From positions 1-64,000 of the forward strand of contig NW_026645858.1 in assembly GCF_949987535.1 (NCBI RefSeq): a stretch of DNA of 64,000 nt. Direction: 5' to 3'. The DNA is from Balaenoptera acutorostrata. Lineage: Eukaryota; Chordata; Mammalia; Artiodactyla; Balaenopteridae. Shown piece by piece: positions 11,409-21,962 of the stretch. How positions within the stretch are numbered: the stretch's first letter is position 1; each line of letters starts with the position of its first letter. A program made the translations under genes and the position numbers. Under the pieces are notes generated by a model, which made no database searches, had not been told where the DNA came from, and worked only from the letters and a program-made list of their open reading frames with translations.

Positions 11409-11575
11409 CTACTCAAAGTACTGTATGGTTCTCAGACCAGCAACATTGGCATCACCTGGGAGCTTGTTAGAAATTCAGATTTACAGACCCTACCCCAGAC
11501 CCACTGAGTCAGACTCTGCATGTTAACATAATCCCTGGGGGACTGTATATACATTAAAGTTTGGGAAGCATTGGT
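11409..11575 (-). repeat. MER5A-like hAT-Charlie MITE
   Basis: Matches the order of MER5A, a non-autonomous hAT-Charlie DNA transposon: 'ggttctcagaccagcaac' near 11428-11446, 'catcacctgggagcttgtta' at about 11451-11470, 'gaaattcagatt', 'cctaccccagacccactgag' near 11489-11508, and a terminal 'aaagtttgggaagcattgg' at about 11556-11575. The two ends are decayed inverted repeats. The strand label depends on the reference orientation. Confidence 0.75.
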
Positions 11576-11839
11576 CTGTTCTCTGGTCAAAAGCATACAG
11601 GTCATTCTACTAAATGTACTCAAAATTTCTCCAAAACTACTCACTGAAATGTTATGGTCCCTCAAACTCAGAGCCCCTCTTTGTTGCCACGAAAACCATG
11701 AAGTCGTAAGTGCATCCTCTAAAGTCAAACAACTCCAAATTTCCCAGGGTGAATCATATGTAGTTGAAAATGTTCTATCAGTTTTGACTAAAAAAACAGC
11801 AATTTTATAGGGATCAACCATGTACTTTGAGAAGCATGA

Positions 11840-12080
11840 TACAGTACAAAGGACATGGGCCTTAGAGCCACGCTTGTCTATGTTAAAAATACCCCAGTTT
11901 CTCTACCTGTCTGTTATGTGACCTTGGGAAAAATTACTTAATCTCTTGAGTTTCAGTTGCCTCACTTGAAAGATATGGATAATAATTGTTTATTCACAAC
12001 ATAATTAAATAGGTTCAATAAGAAAATATATGTGATTATGCCTAATGTAATGGCTGGTTCATGGTAGAAACTACATTAGT
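11840..12080 (+). repeat. MIR SINE remnant
   Basis: Has the sense MIR order: 'acagtacaaaggacatgggc' at 11841-11860, 'cttagagccacgcttgtc', 'ttatgtgaccttgggaaaaa' around 11914-11933, 'ttacttaatctcttgagttt', 'gatatggataataat', and a 3' part 'aatgtaatggctggttcatgg' near 12045-12065. A clear, moderately diverged copy. Confidence 0.85.
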
Positions 12081-12084
12081 ATGT

Positions 12085-14210
12085 GTTTTCCTTGTGACTG
12101 GGATTTGGCTGCCAAAATGAAAAAAACCAGTAAGACATTTAAATCAATTTGAAAAATGACTATTTAGGGGTTCTGAGTTGCTGGTCTCAAGGTTTTAAGG
12201 CAGGAAGTGATATTTGAATACTCAAGGAGGTATTTCCTTGTGATCCCCTAGTGCTTTTTCAGTTGTCATTGGGTACTTAGGAAGACCCTTTCACCCTCTT
12301 TTAGGATATCAGGTCTCTAGCTGATTGTTTTTCCAGGTTGTACAAAAGCATGCCCCACTGGTCTGAAAGAACTGAATTGCTTATTCTTTTTCTTATTTTT
12401 TTGCCCTTCAGCAATGTGACCTGCCTTTTAGAGTGTTAGCAATGAACTCAGAAAAGAGTTGACACTGCCAGCTGTGGGTTCGGATAAACGGATTTGTATT
12501 AATCCACTGAGTAATTGGGAACATTTCATCTAATAAGGCATTTTGCTTAGCTCATGCCAGCTGACCGAGGTGAATACAAGATTTGCTGTATCATCTGCTT
12601 AGAAGAATAAATTTGATTGTGAACATAACTTCCATGGTGTCATACTATATCACTGAAGAAAAACTGGGAAGTTAGGGGCTGACCTGAAAGATACAACAAT
12701 TTCGACTGAATTAATGTCCCACTGAGATCTTCAAACACCATTCCCCAGAGGCCAGCTTCAAGCATTACTAGAGCAATTACATTTCATATTAGACTGTTTC
12801 ACGCAAGGAATGAAATAAAATTGTCTATTCATTTTATAGTTTAAACAGACTTGAAATGTAGCATGAGGGAATCTTTTTCTAATCATCCATACTAACAGAT
12901 CCCACAGAGTGACATGTTAAAGAAGGAAAAGTCAGAGAAGAAGATGAAACATAAAGGAAAAATATATGCAATTGAATTTTAAAACTCTCACTTTCTGCAA
13001 GTTATACATAGAAAAGCAGAGAATATCAGCATTAGGATCCGGCAGAAATACAGGCTGGCAAGGCTGTACTTAATGGGAAATATTCTATTAGTGATCATCA
13101 ATTGCATTTTGCATGGGCTTCCAGTAACATGGTACCTTTATAAATATGTATTTTCAATCTATAATTCAATTATATTTACAATAAGCCTTGTTTAGAGAAA
13201 ATTTACTACTTTAGAGCTCATGGAAACAATATAAATCTGTGTTTATTGATGAAGCAGGGCTGTAAGTGCTCAGGAAGTCCTTAATAAAAAGATATCATCA
13301 TGTGTAACATATGGGAGCATCAACTGGTCATATAAAATGTGTTATTTACCAAGATAAAAGTATTATCTACAACTGTAGTTTCCACAGGTGAAAAAAATGT
13401 ATAAAGCACCTACACTCACATACTCTGGAAGGACATTAAAACGTGTTTGAATCACTACTAGGGGAGGCACAGCGTATGAAGATCTCACTTGCCAGAGCCA
13501 AAATGAAGTTTATCCTCACATTCTGGCCTATATAATAAAGAGACAAATCATACTGTGGTTGGCAGCAAATTGGAGCACAGCCATGTTATATGAATTAAGA
13601 GTGAACAAAGAGAAGTTACTTAGAGAAAAGACAAAACAACAAGGCAACCAGAAATGGCTCTTGAAAATGCACATGGACACCATTAAATACACTCGTTTGG
13701 CTCTTATGTTTGGACTCAGAGGCACAGAAGAGGCCATTCAGGTTAGTCTAATCAGCTGCTTTTCTTGATGAGAAAGTCTAGTTTTAAAGTAGTTACAGGC
13801 TCAAATTGCCAACATCATTTAAGATTCCTGGGTTCTACTCCCTGCTCTGAAATTGACTTCAACATTTTTATTTTTTCCATTAAAATTCACTGATAATAAT
13901 AAATACTGGATAGTTACAGACCCCTTAGTTTCGTCATATCATCGCTTCTCATACACACCAGTGTTACAATTTTTGTCATATTCACATAAATTCTATCTTA
14001 GTACTTATTCAGTATTGTTAATATTTGTTCTTCAAATAATTATTTATATTATTTTGTCATAACTGCATTGTGAAAGTTATAGATCTGAGCTATGTTATGT
14101 GATGTTTAAAAATGAATATATATAATTACATTATTATTATGATAAAGAGATTCATTTGGTTATAGTCTGTAATCATAACATGTATCTCACTTTGGGAAAC
14201 ACTGTCATCT
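12085..14210. other. Unassigned AT-rich sequence
   Basis: Two kilobases with no family I recognise and no long ORF. Especially AT-rich at 13.83-14.15 kb. Confidence 0.5.
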
Positions 14211-14214
14211 ACTT

Positions 14215-14400
14215 CTGTCTCCAACAAATATTTATTGAACTATTACTCATGACAGAATGCTGTGTTAGGGGCTACGTTGGAAGATACCTAAAGACGTATA
14301 AAAATATAGTCTAGGTTTCTAAAATTTAATAGAAGATAGAGGCATGTAAACAAATGGCGTAAAGGAGGAAAGAGGAATGGGGACAAGTGCTAAGTTGAAG
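14215..14400 (-). repeat. L2 LINE 3' fragment, antisense
   Basis: The plus strand reads 'caacaaatatttattgaac' at about 14221-14239, then a decayed 'tgctgtgttaggggctacg' block at 14258-14276. Together these form the antisense L2 3' end. Confidence 0.55.
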
Positions 14401-16145
14401 CCGAACTTGACAAATGGGCTCAAGGTTGTACATTTGAACACCGCCATTTCTGTCCATGAATGTCGTACACTCTGTAAGGTGGCCCAGAAAACAAAGCTAT
14501 GGAAACTGGAGTGAATGGGAATCACAATTCCTTCCTAGGGAACAATTATGAAAGAGAAGTGTCCTTTTCAGTTTTTACATATACTATTTGAACTTTGTTT
14601 TAATCTTATCTCAATCTACAATTTTATCTAGCTTTGCTTATTGCACCATAAATGTACCATGTCAGGGTCTCTTAGCAGGTATGACATTCTACAGAGAGGT
14701 GCAAGCAGAATGAAAGAAAACTGAAAGCCCAAAGCCAACTAATGTTTCTAAGTTGCAGAGCTCCATTTGGGAAAAATTCCCTCTGGACACCAAATCATAT
14801 TTCTGGGGCAATCAATGTTTTTAATTAAAAACAAGCAATCCACATCCACTAAGTCTGACACATTTTGATCCTTTATATGTTAATTCATGAAGATGGAACT
14901 TCAATAGGTTAATTATTTTGCATCTAAAGATTCTTGTTCTCTGACTCAGCCAGGTTCCAGACTCTGCTTTACAACTATTAGAGAAAGTGGAAGTGACATG
15001 ATATATTTTTGTTGCAAGAGCATATGCCTTCTGGTTTGTGTCTGCAATAAATGTGGACACAAGATCAGCCCTGTTCCCATACAAAGAGCAAATGGGTCAT
15101 TATTGCCTCAGACAACTAAAGTAATGCATGAGCCCGGTTTACCCTGCAGTGTACCTTTTTTTAAGGTGTACATAAGTGGGAGCCGATGGGAAGATACTTT
15201 GTCCTTTTTGCCGCTTCTCCATCAGCAATTCTTTCATTAATTCTACCAGTGCTTGTGCTTGAATAGAGCCATGAAACAAACCAAGAACAAAGATATTTAA
15301 ACTTTGAACATGACTGGGAGCTGTGGTTGAATTTTATTAAGGCACATAGAGTTTAAGGTGGAAATAAACTTCAATAGATACTCATGGTGGAGCTAGGAGA
15401 GAAAATCTTCCAGGGATGCCAAGCCTTCCATGAGAAGTTGCTGAGAGAGTGAGGGGGAGAGAGGGGAAGAACAGAGGGATGGCTGGCTCCAGCCGTCTAT
15501 GGAGCAGCTGATTCTCTGAAGTTTCTCCAGCCATGGATGCCTCACAAACACAACAGAAGCCACACTTCCCGGGTAATTCTGGATACCATTGGAAAGGGTT
15601 GTATTATTCTACCAAGCAATGATGCCACTTGTTTTCCTCAGAGTGCTGCTGAATTTAGAGATCACTAGAGGAAAGTTCTATATTTGAAAGGATATTCCTA
15701 GCCAAAGCTCTCACCCTATGAAATACCATATCTACCCTCGTTCAAAAGGCAGAGACTCCACTGACCTCCAGGGCACTGGATACGTCTCAATAAGTTGATC
15801 AGCCTGTTGACTGATGGAATTTACTAGCAATATGTATCTCCTAGAGAACGTTCAGAGGAGTTTAAGTTTGGGGTTCTATCTAGTTACTGCTGTTTTTCTA
15901 GCATGCTGATTATGTTGCTGTTTTTAATTATGCAAATGTACCCAGAGGCTTTGGCAGTAGGCAAAGGCTTTGTATAAACATGAGTAGACATGAACACATA
16001 CACATCCATCCTGCTGCTGCCTTATCATCTCTTTGTGTGTATGATTTTTTTCAGTCCACTTCCATGTACAGCATTACCATAGCAATTACACACACATGCA
16101 CACTATATTTTGCATTTTCTAAGAATTAACCCTCCAAATAACAAA
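14401..16145. other. Unassigned sequence with a short purine-rich patch
   Basis: A purine-rich stretch (gagagtgagggggagagagg) begins at 15445. I recognise no gene or repeat family otherwise. Confidence 0.5.
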
Positions 16146-16146
16146 T

Positions 16147-16281
16147 GGGAAGAGAGAGAGAGAGAGAGAAAGAGAGAGAAAGAAAGAGAAAGGAAGAAGG
16201 AAGGGGAAGGAGAGAGAGAAAGAAAGGAAAGGAAAAAAAAGGAAAGAAAAGGAAAGGAAAGGAAGGAATGAAGGAAAGAAA
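16147..16281 (+). repeat. GA/GGAA-rich polypurine tract
   Basis: About 135 bases of almost pure purine: (GA)n at the left, then (GAAA)n, (GGAA)n and (GGAAA)n. The mixed units suggest an old, degenerating microsatellite. All-purine open frames across it (Arg/Glu/Lys-rich or antisense Ser/Phe/Leu-rich) are artefacts. Confidence 0.95.
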
Positions 16282-17235
16282 CACCTTTCACATATTCTTA
16301 TTTGCCACTTTTGCCACTGTAGTACTTTAGGCATCATTTTTCCTTTCTCAGTGTTTTAAAGATATTAGGGCCTCTCCATCAAAGGCTTTTTAGAGTATAG
16401 GATTCCTAAGAAGGCAAGCCCTCATTGAATCCCATCCAAGTCCCAAAAGAACTCATTAATAAGTTGTCTGAGTAATAAGGCTATTTCACTGCATGGTTTA
16501 TGGGAACAGCCTCTCTTTTAGGCTGTATCTGGATTTAACTGTAGACACCACATTCCAGTGTGGTAGCTGCCCAGGCAAGTGTGGCAGCTCTCTCAACTGG
16601 CACCTCTTCTTTGCCTTCCTCATTGGATACTAGGGCCAGGATTCCTAGTAGGAATGTCCTTGCTTAGGGTGGTTTTCACAAAAACAAACCCAAAATAAAA
16701 CAAAATTTAGCTCTTATAGAGCTCACAGTTCCATGTCTAGAAGTAGATGAATTGATTTCTGGGTTATCCATTGGATTGTCCATGCATAGGAGCAGTTTGT
16801 TTATAGCACCTGCTTATCCACTTTCCAATATGTCTGTCTTCAGGTTGAGTGACATTCACTATTCTTTTAAGTGTCCAGGATATCAAGCTGCCCTCTGGCT
16901 CTTTAGGATGCATGTACTTTGGGAGGCCCTCCTTATAGGTCACTCCATCCACAGATATCTCTACTCCAAAATTACTTGCCCTGTGTCTTCTTTCTTTAGT
17001 TTCATGGCCTATGACTAGATAGCCAATTGGATGTTAATTTAAACAAGAATCTTAAACAAGAATTATAATTGTTAATGTCATCACCCTACCCAAATAGCAA
17101 TTATAAATTTTACTGCCCCTTTGATGGCAAATTATAAGAAACAACGGAATTTCAGGAATGTCAGCATGTATAGTAGGTACCCTAGTTCATGGAGTAATTT
17201 TAGAAATGGGAAGAAGGCAATGGCTTCTTCTGATT
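16282..17235. other. Unassigned sequence
   Basis: A small imperfect tandem word (ttaaacaagaat, twice) occurs at about 17039-17063. The segment 16.75-17.02 kb has open frames on both strands of 60-90 codons without recognisable similarity. Confidence 0.45.
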
Positions 17236-17239
17236 CTGT

Positions 17240-17865
17240 CCCATCTAACAACTGATGTTTAAAATTCAACAGCTTATCATCCATAAGCTTAAGAATTGGA
17301 AGTAGAATGTAAAGGATACTACTTAATTCAATGTTCTGAACCTTGAGTCCACAGAATCCACAAGACATTCATGAATGGGCATCAAATGTGTAAAAATATT
17401 ACATCTTTATTTTCACTAATCTCTAGCTAAATTTAGTATTATCTTCCATTATTTACATGTGCAACATGCACAGTAGTATTAGCAGAAATTGCAACTTTGT
17501 AACCAATAGAAGTTACATGTATTTTCATATCATATTATGGTTGTTGCAAATATGGCAAAACATGGTTTTCCTTCATCATTCCCTAGAAATTATAATCATT
17601 ATTAGACTTGCTACCAGAACTTTATTAGTGTGCTAACTAAAGTACATATATATTACAGTTTTAAAAAATATTTTGGTAACTGTATTTCAATGTAAACTAT
17701 TTCTTTTATATTATTATTTTAAAATAATTTAAGAACATCATTCTGAGAAGGGGTTCCATAGGCATCCACTATACTGCTGAAGTGGTCCATTGTACAACAG
17801 TTTATTGAACCATTGTTTTAAATCATTATTATTCATTTGCACCACAGTACAAAGAAAGGATCTGG
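17240..17865. repeat. Ancient MER-type interspersed repeat, family uncertain
   Basis: I recognise a word order seen in a widespread ancient mammalian repeat: 'atctttattttcactaatct' at 17403-17422, 'cacagtagtattagcag' near 17469-17485, 'ttttcatatcatatta' near 17522-17537, 'ttggtaactgtatttcaatg' near 17673-17692, and 'cattctgagaaggggttcca' at 17739-17758. The last block is usual near the end of this family. I cannot name the family with certainty. Confidence 0.45.
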
Positions 17866-18428
17866 AAGCAATTTTCACAGTTAAGAGGCTACTTCACACA
17901 TGTGGTGGCAGAGGGAATTCATGGATGAAAAACAAGGTTCTAAGAAGTTGGGGCCATCAAAAGGCATAGTGGTATACTTCACTGTGTACATTTTCTATAG
18001 GGCAGAGGCCCCCCCCCCAAATTATAGGGAAACAACTTTTAGACACACACAATAAGATCAACCTTTTCCTCCAGCTTCCTTGTTTATCCTGCCATCCCTC
18101 CTCTCTAATACCTATTTTGATCATCCTATTGTTCATGATGCTTCCACCATAGGAAGGTAGAAGAAAACAAAACAGAGATTAAGCTAGAAGATTTACAATC
18201 ATGAGAGTAGCATTGATGAGATGCTAACATGGAAATTAGAATAAAATAGCAACCTAGAAATATTTTGCTATCTATCCCTGGGTCCTGGAAACTGAGTATA
18301 TTTTTCCAGGAGGAACATTAGCCTCATAATCACCTTCCATATATCCAGGGGACCATAACTCCATTTGTACTTTCAGGCTAGTGAGACCTAGGAAAAGTTG
18401 AATTTCTTTAGCAGTCAAAGTCCATTAA
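17866..18428. other. Unassigned sequence with a poly(C) run
   Basis: A C10 run lies at 18009-18018. No gene or repeat family recognised. Confidence 0.5.
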
Positions 18429-18843
18429 GACTCATCCCCCTTTCTCTACATCTGTGTCTCTATTCCTGCCCTGGAAATAGGTTCATCTGTACTATTTTTC
18501 TAGATTCCACATATATGCGTTAATATACGATATTTGTTTTTCTCTTTCTGACTTACTTCACTCTGTATGACAGACTCTATGTCCATCGGGGAGGGTGGGA
18601 TGAATTGGGAGATTAGGTTTGACATAAATACGCTACCTACCATGTGTAAATAGACAGCTAGTGGGAACCTACAGTATAGCACAGGGATCTTAGCTCGGTG
18701 CTCTGTAATGACCTAGATGGGTGGGATGGGGAGGGGTGTGAAGGAGGTCCAAGAGGGAGGGGATATATGTACACATATAGCTGATTCACTTTGTTGTACA
18801 GCAGAAACTCACACAACATTGTAGAGCCTGACTCATTCCCCCC
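18429..18843. mobile_element. Short L1 3' end with internal inversion
   Basis: The left half (about 18441-18587) is antisense and covers the end of ORF2 and the start of the 3' UTR; on the minus strand it reads the ORF2 tail words [18 protein letters not shown]. The right half (about 18588-18826) is sense and continues the long-type L1 3' UTR, including a G-run cluster at 18719-18736. The switch near 18587/18588 is the signature of twin priming during L1 integration. The right end stops short of the usual L1 terminus, without poly(A). Similar words, gactcatccccc (18429-18440) and gactcattcccccc (18830-18843), flank it and may be a decayed target duplication. Confidence 0.8.
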
Positions 18844-18984
18844 ATTCATCACGTAGATCCTCAATTCCCTTCTCGAGTGCATTGGATTATATACAGGCAC
18901 TTCCAGGTTAATTATCTGGCACCCCTGTCCAAAAACAGTTTGCCAGCTTCAGTTATCTCTTGAGGTTGGGGCAGCAAGGAGGAA

Positions 18985-19225
18985 TTGTTTTCAATTGTTA
19001 AGAGCAAAGTCTTTGGAACCAAGTGACAACATTTACACAATAGTGGACAAGGTATTTAATCTCTGCCTAGGCTTCTGGACTTGTAAAACTGGGACAATAG
19101 GAGTGCCTGCCTCGTAGGATGTTGTGAGGATTCAGTGAGGAAATAGGTGTAAATAATTGAAATATTGCCTGGCACATAGTAAATACTCAGAAAATGCTAT
19201 TCATTATTATTATTGCTATTATGCC
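18985..19225 (+). repeat. MIR SINE remnant
   Basis: Sense MIR order: 'gttaagagcaaagtctttgg' at 18998-19017, a decayed B-box region, 'ggtatttaatctctgcctag', 'gtaaaactgggacaatagg', 'tgttgtgaggattcagtgag' at about 19120-19139, 'gcctggcacatagtaaatac' at about 19167-19186. A well-preserved copy that ends in an (att)n run. Confidence 0.9.
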
Positions 19226-20097
19226 TGCCCTATTCTTTCCCACCTTCTCTGGCTCTCTCTCATTTAGTACTGCTTCCTGAAAAGCATCTAGGACTCCTAC
19301 GTTTCCTACAGAAAACCAGGGTTGGCCCCTCCATGAGAACACTGATAACTGTGACCAGGTCTTGTGTTCCAGGCCCCGAGAAGAGAATGTCATTGATGAA
19401 TTGGGGACACACTGGTTTCTGCACAGAATATGGATCTTACCTCTACACCTCTCACACCTGTTTCCTAGGCACAAAAGCAATGTAATTTTGGGCCCTCTTA
19501 AATAATTTCCCTTAAGCATCAGTGAGAACCCTTTCTCTGTGTTTCATATTTCTTAATTATAAAGTGGGATAATAGCATCTGCATTCTATGATTTTCATAA
19601 AATTTAAATGTAGAGTATCTAACATCTAAACCAACCTCATTTCTTCTTCTCAAACTTAAGGTATGAGCAGGCTGGATCAGAGTTCAGAAAGCATCTATCC
19701 TCTATATCAAAATCAACGTTTCTCTAAAGCAAAACAACAATTCCTTGTGGTTCTGGATGTTCAATTGCCCCACTAATGTGAAAGCAGGGAAGTGCAATCA
19801 TAGTATTCATTAGGCTGAAGATACATATTCTTTGTCACTCTCCCCAATGATTTAGATTCTCATTTACTTTCTATGATTCTCATTTACTTTCTATTTGTCT
19901 CTCTTTTATAAAGATGCTCTTTCTGTCTTCTGGAGCCAAAGGCAATACTATCAAGCCTGACTATGTTTTATTTTCTTGATAACTCCAAATAAAAATGATG
20001 AAGATACATTTTGGTTTAAACCAGAATATTCCAAATATTGAGCAACTGCTCAAGCAATTTCCTATTAGCTCGTATTCATTTGGGAAATCATTTATGT
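19226..20097. other. Unassigned sequence with a 20-bp tandem duplication
   Basis: gattctcatttactttctat occurs twice head-to-tail at 19855-19874 and 19875-19894. Nothing else recognised; a 90-110 codon pair of overlapping open frames at 19.19-19.52 kb on opposite strands has no known similarity. Confidence 0.55.
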
Positions 20098-20113
20098 ATA
20101 AAAACAATCTTAG

Positions 20114-21015
20114 ATTGGTTCAAGAGGGCAGAGTAGAAGGAAGTGCACTCACTACCTCTTGCGAGAGAACCAGAATCACAACTAACTGCTGAACAGTCAT
20201 TGACAGGAAGACACTGGAACTAACCAAAAAAGATACCCCACATCCAAAGACAAAGGAGAAGCTGCAATGAGATGGTAGGAGGGGCGCAATCACTATAAAA
20301 TCAAATCCCATAACCGCTGGGTGGGTAACTCACAAACTGAAGAACAATTATACCACAGAAGTTCACCCACTGGAGTGAAGGTTCTGAGCCCTACGTCAGG
20401 CTTCCCAACCTGGGGGTCCAGCAACAGGAGGAGGAATTCCCAGAGAATCAGACTTTGAAGGCTAGCAGGATTTGATTGCAGGACTTCGACAGGACTGGGG
20501 GAAACAGAGACTCCACTCTTGGAGGGCATACACAAAATAGTGTGTGCATCAGGACCCAGGGGGATGAGCAGTGACCCCATAGGAGACTTAACCAGACCTA
20601 CCTGCTAGTGTTGGAGGGTCTCCTGCAGAGGCGGGTGGTGGCTGTGGCTCACCTTTGGGACAGAACACTCACAGCAGAAGTTCTGGGAAGTACTCCTTGG
20701 CGTGAGCCCTCCTGGAGCCTGCCATTCGCCCCAATAAAGAGCCTCTGGCTTCCAGTGCTGGGTCACTTCAGGCCAAACAACCAACAGGGAGGGAACTCAG
20801 CCCCACTCATCAGCAGACAAGCAGATTAAAATTTTACTGAGCTCTGCCCACCAAAGCAAGAGCCAGCTCTACCCACCACCAGTCCCTCCCATCAGGAAAC
20901 TTGCACAAGCCTCTTAGATAGCCTCATCCACCAGGGGGCAGACAGCAGAAGCAAGAAGAATTACAGTCCTGCAGCCTGTGGAACAAAAAACCACATTCAC
21001 AGATAGATAGGCAAA
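20114..21015 (+). promoter_or_regulatory. L1 copy 1 5' UTR / internal promoter relic
   Basis: About 900 bp between the left target duplication and the ORF1 start. It begins with a 'ggcagagtagaaggaagtgc' word (20127-20146), the typical start region of artiodactyl/cetacean L1s ('...atggcggagtagaagg' in younger copies from memory). It is richer in G+C than the flanks. In functional L1s this region drives transcription from an internal polymerase II promoter. CpG sites have mostly decayed. Its upstream part does not resemble the 5' UTR of copy 2; only the last 80 or so bases ('cctgcagcctgtg') are shared. Confidence 0.75.
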
Positions 21016-21904
21016 ATGAAAATGCAGAGGGCTATGTACCAGATGAAGGAACAAGATAAAACCCCAGAAAAACAATTAAATGAAGTAGAGATAGACAACC
21101 TTCCAGAAAAAGGATTCAGAATAATGATAGTGAAGATGACCAAGGACCTCGGAGAAAGAATGGAGGCAAAGATCGAGAAGATGCAAGAAATGTTTAACAA
21201 AGACCTAGAAGAATTAAAGAACAAACAGAGATGAATGATACAATAACTGAAATGAAAAATACACTAGAAGAAATCAATAGCAGAATAACTGAGGCAGAAG
21301 AATGGATAAGTGACCTGGAAGACAGAATGGTGGAATTCACTGCCATGGAACAGAATAAAGAAAAAAGAACGAAAACAGCCTGAGAGACCTCTGGGACAAC
21401 ATTAAACGCACCAACATTCACATTACAGGGGTCCCTGAAGAGAAGACAGAGAGAAAGGACCCAAGAAAATAATTGAAGAGGTTATAGTTGAAAACTTCCC
21501 TAACATGGGAAAGGTAATAGCCACCCAAGTCCAGGAAGTGCAGAGAGTCTCATACAGGATAAACTCAAGGAGAAACATGCTGAAAAACATAGTAATCAAA
21601 TTGACAAAAATTAAAGACAAAGAAAAATTACGAAAAGCAACAAGGGAAAAATGACAAATAACATAAAAGGGAACTCCCATAAGGTTAACAGCTGATTTCT
21701 CAGCAAAACTCTACAAGCCAAAAGGGAGTGGCACGATATATTTAAAGTGATGAAACAGAAGAACCTACAAACAAAATTACTCTACCTGGCAAGGACCTCA
21801 TTCAGATTCAACAGAGAAATCAAAAGTTTAAAGACAAGCAAAAGCTAAGAGAATTCAGCACCACCAAACCAGCTCTACAACAAATGCTAAAGGAACTTCT
21901 CTAA
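21016..21904 (+). pseudogene. L1 ORF1 (copy 1), broken
   Basis: In an intact L1, ORF1p is an RNA-binding chaperone forming coiled-coil trimers, followed by an RRM and a C-terminal domain. Here the ATG at 21016 opens 72 codons (words such as PEKGFRIMIVKM, EKMQEMFNKDLEEL) and is stopped by TGA at 21232-21234. Downstream the coiled-coil continuation (EINSRITEAEEWISDLEDRM-like, about 21265-21335) and the RRM segment (LRDLWDNIKRTNIH-like, about 21380-21420) remain readable in shifted frames, ending with LKELL-stop at 21902-21904. Multiple frameshifts and stops make it non-functional. Homologous to the ORF1 relic at 31164-32056. Confidence 0.9.
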
Positions 21905-21962
21905 GTGGGAAACACAAGAGAAGAAAAGGACCTACAAAAACAAACCCAAAACAATTAAGAAA

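Noticed and set aside
16103..16337. Arg/Glu/Lys-rich and Ser/Phe/Leu-rich open frames
   Set aside because: They are translations of the polypurine tract.
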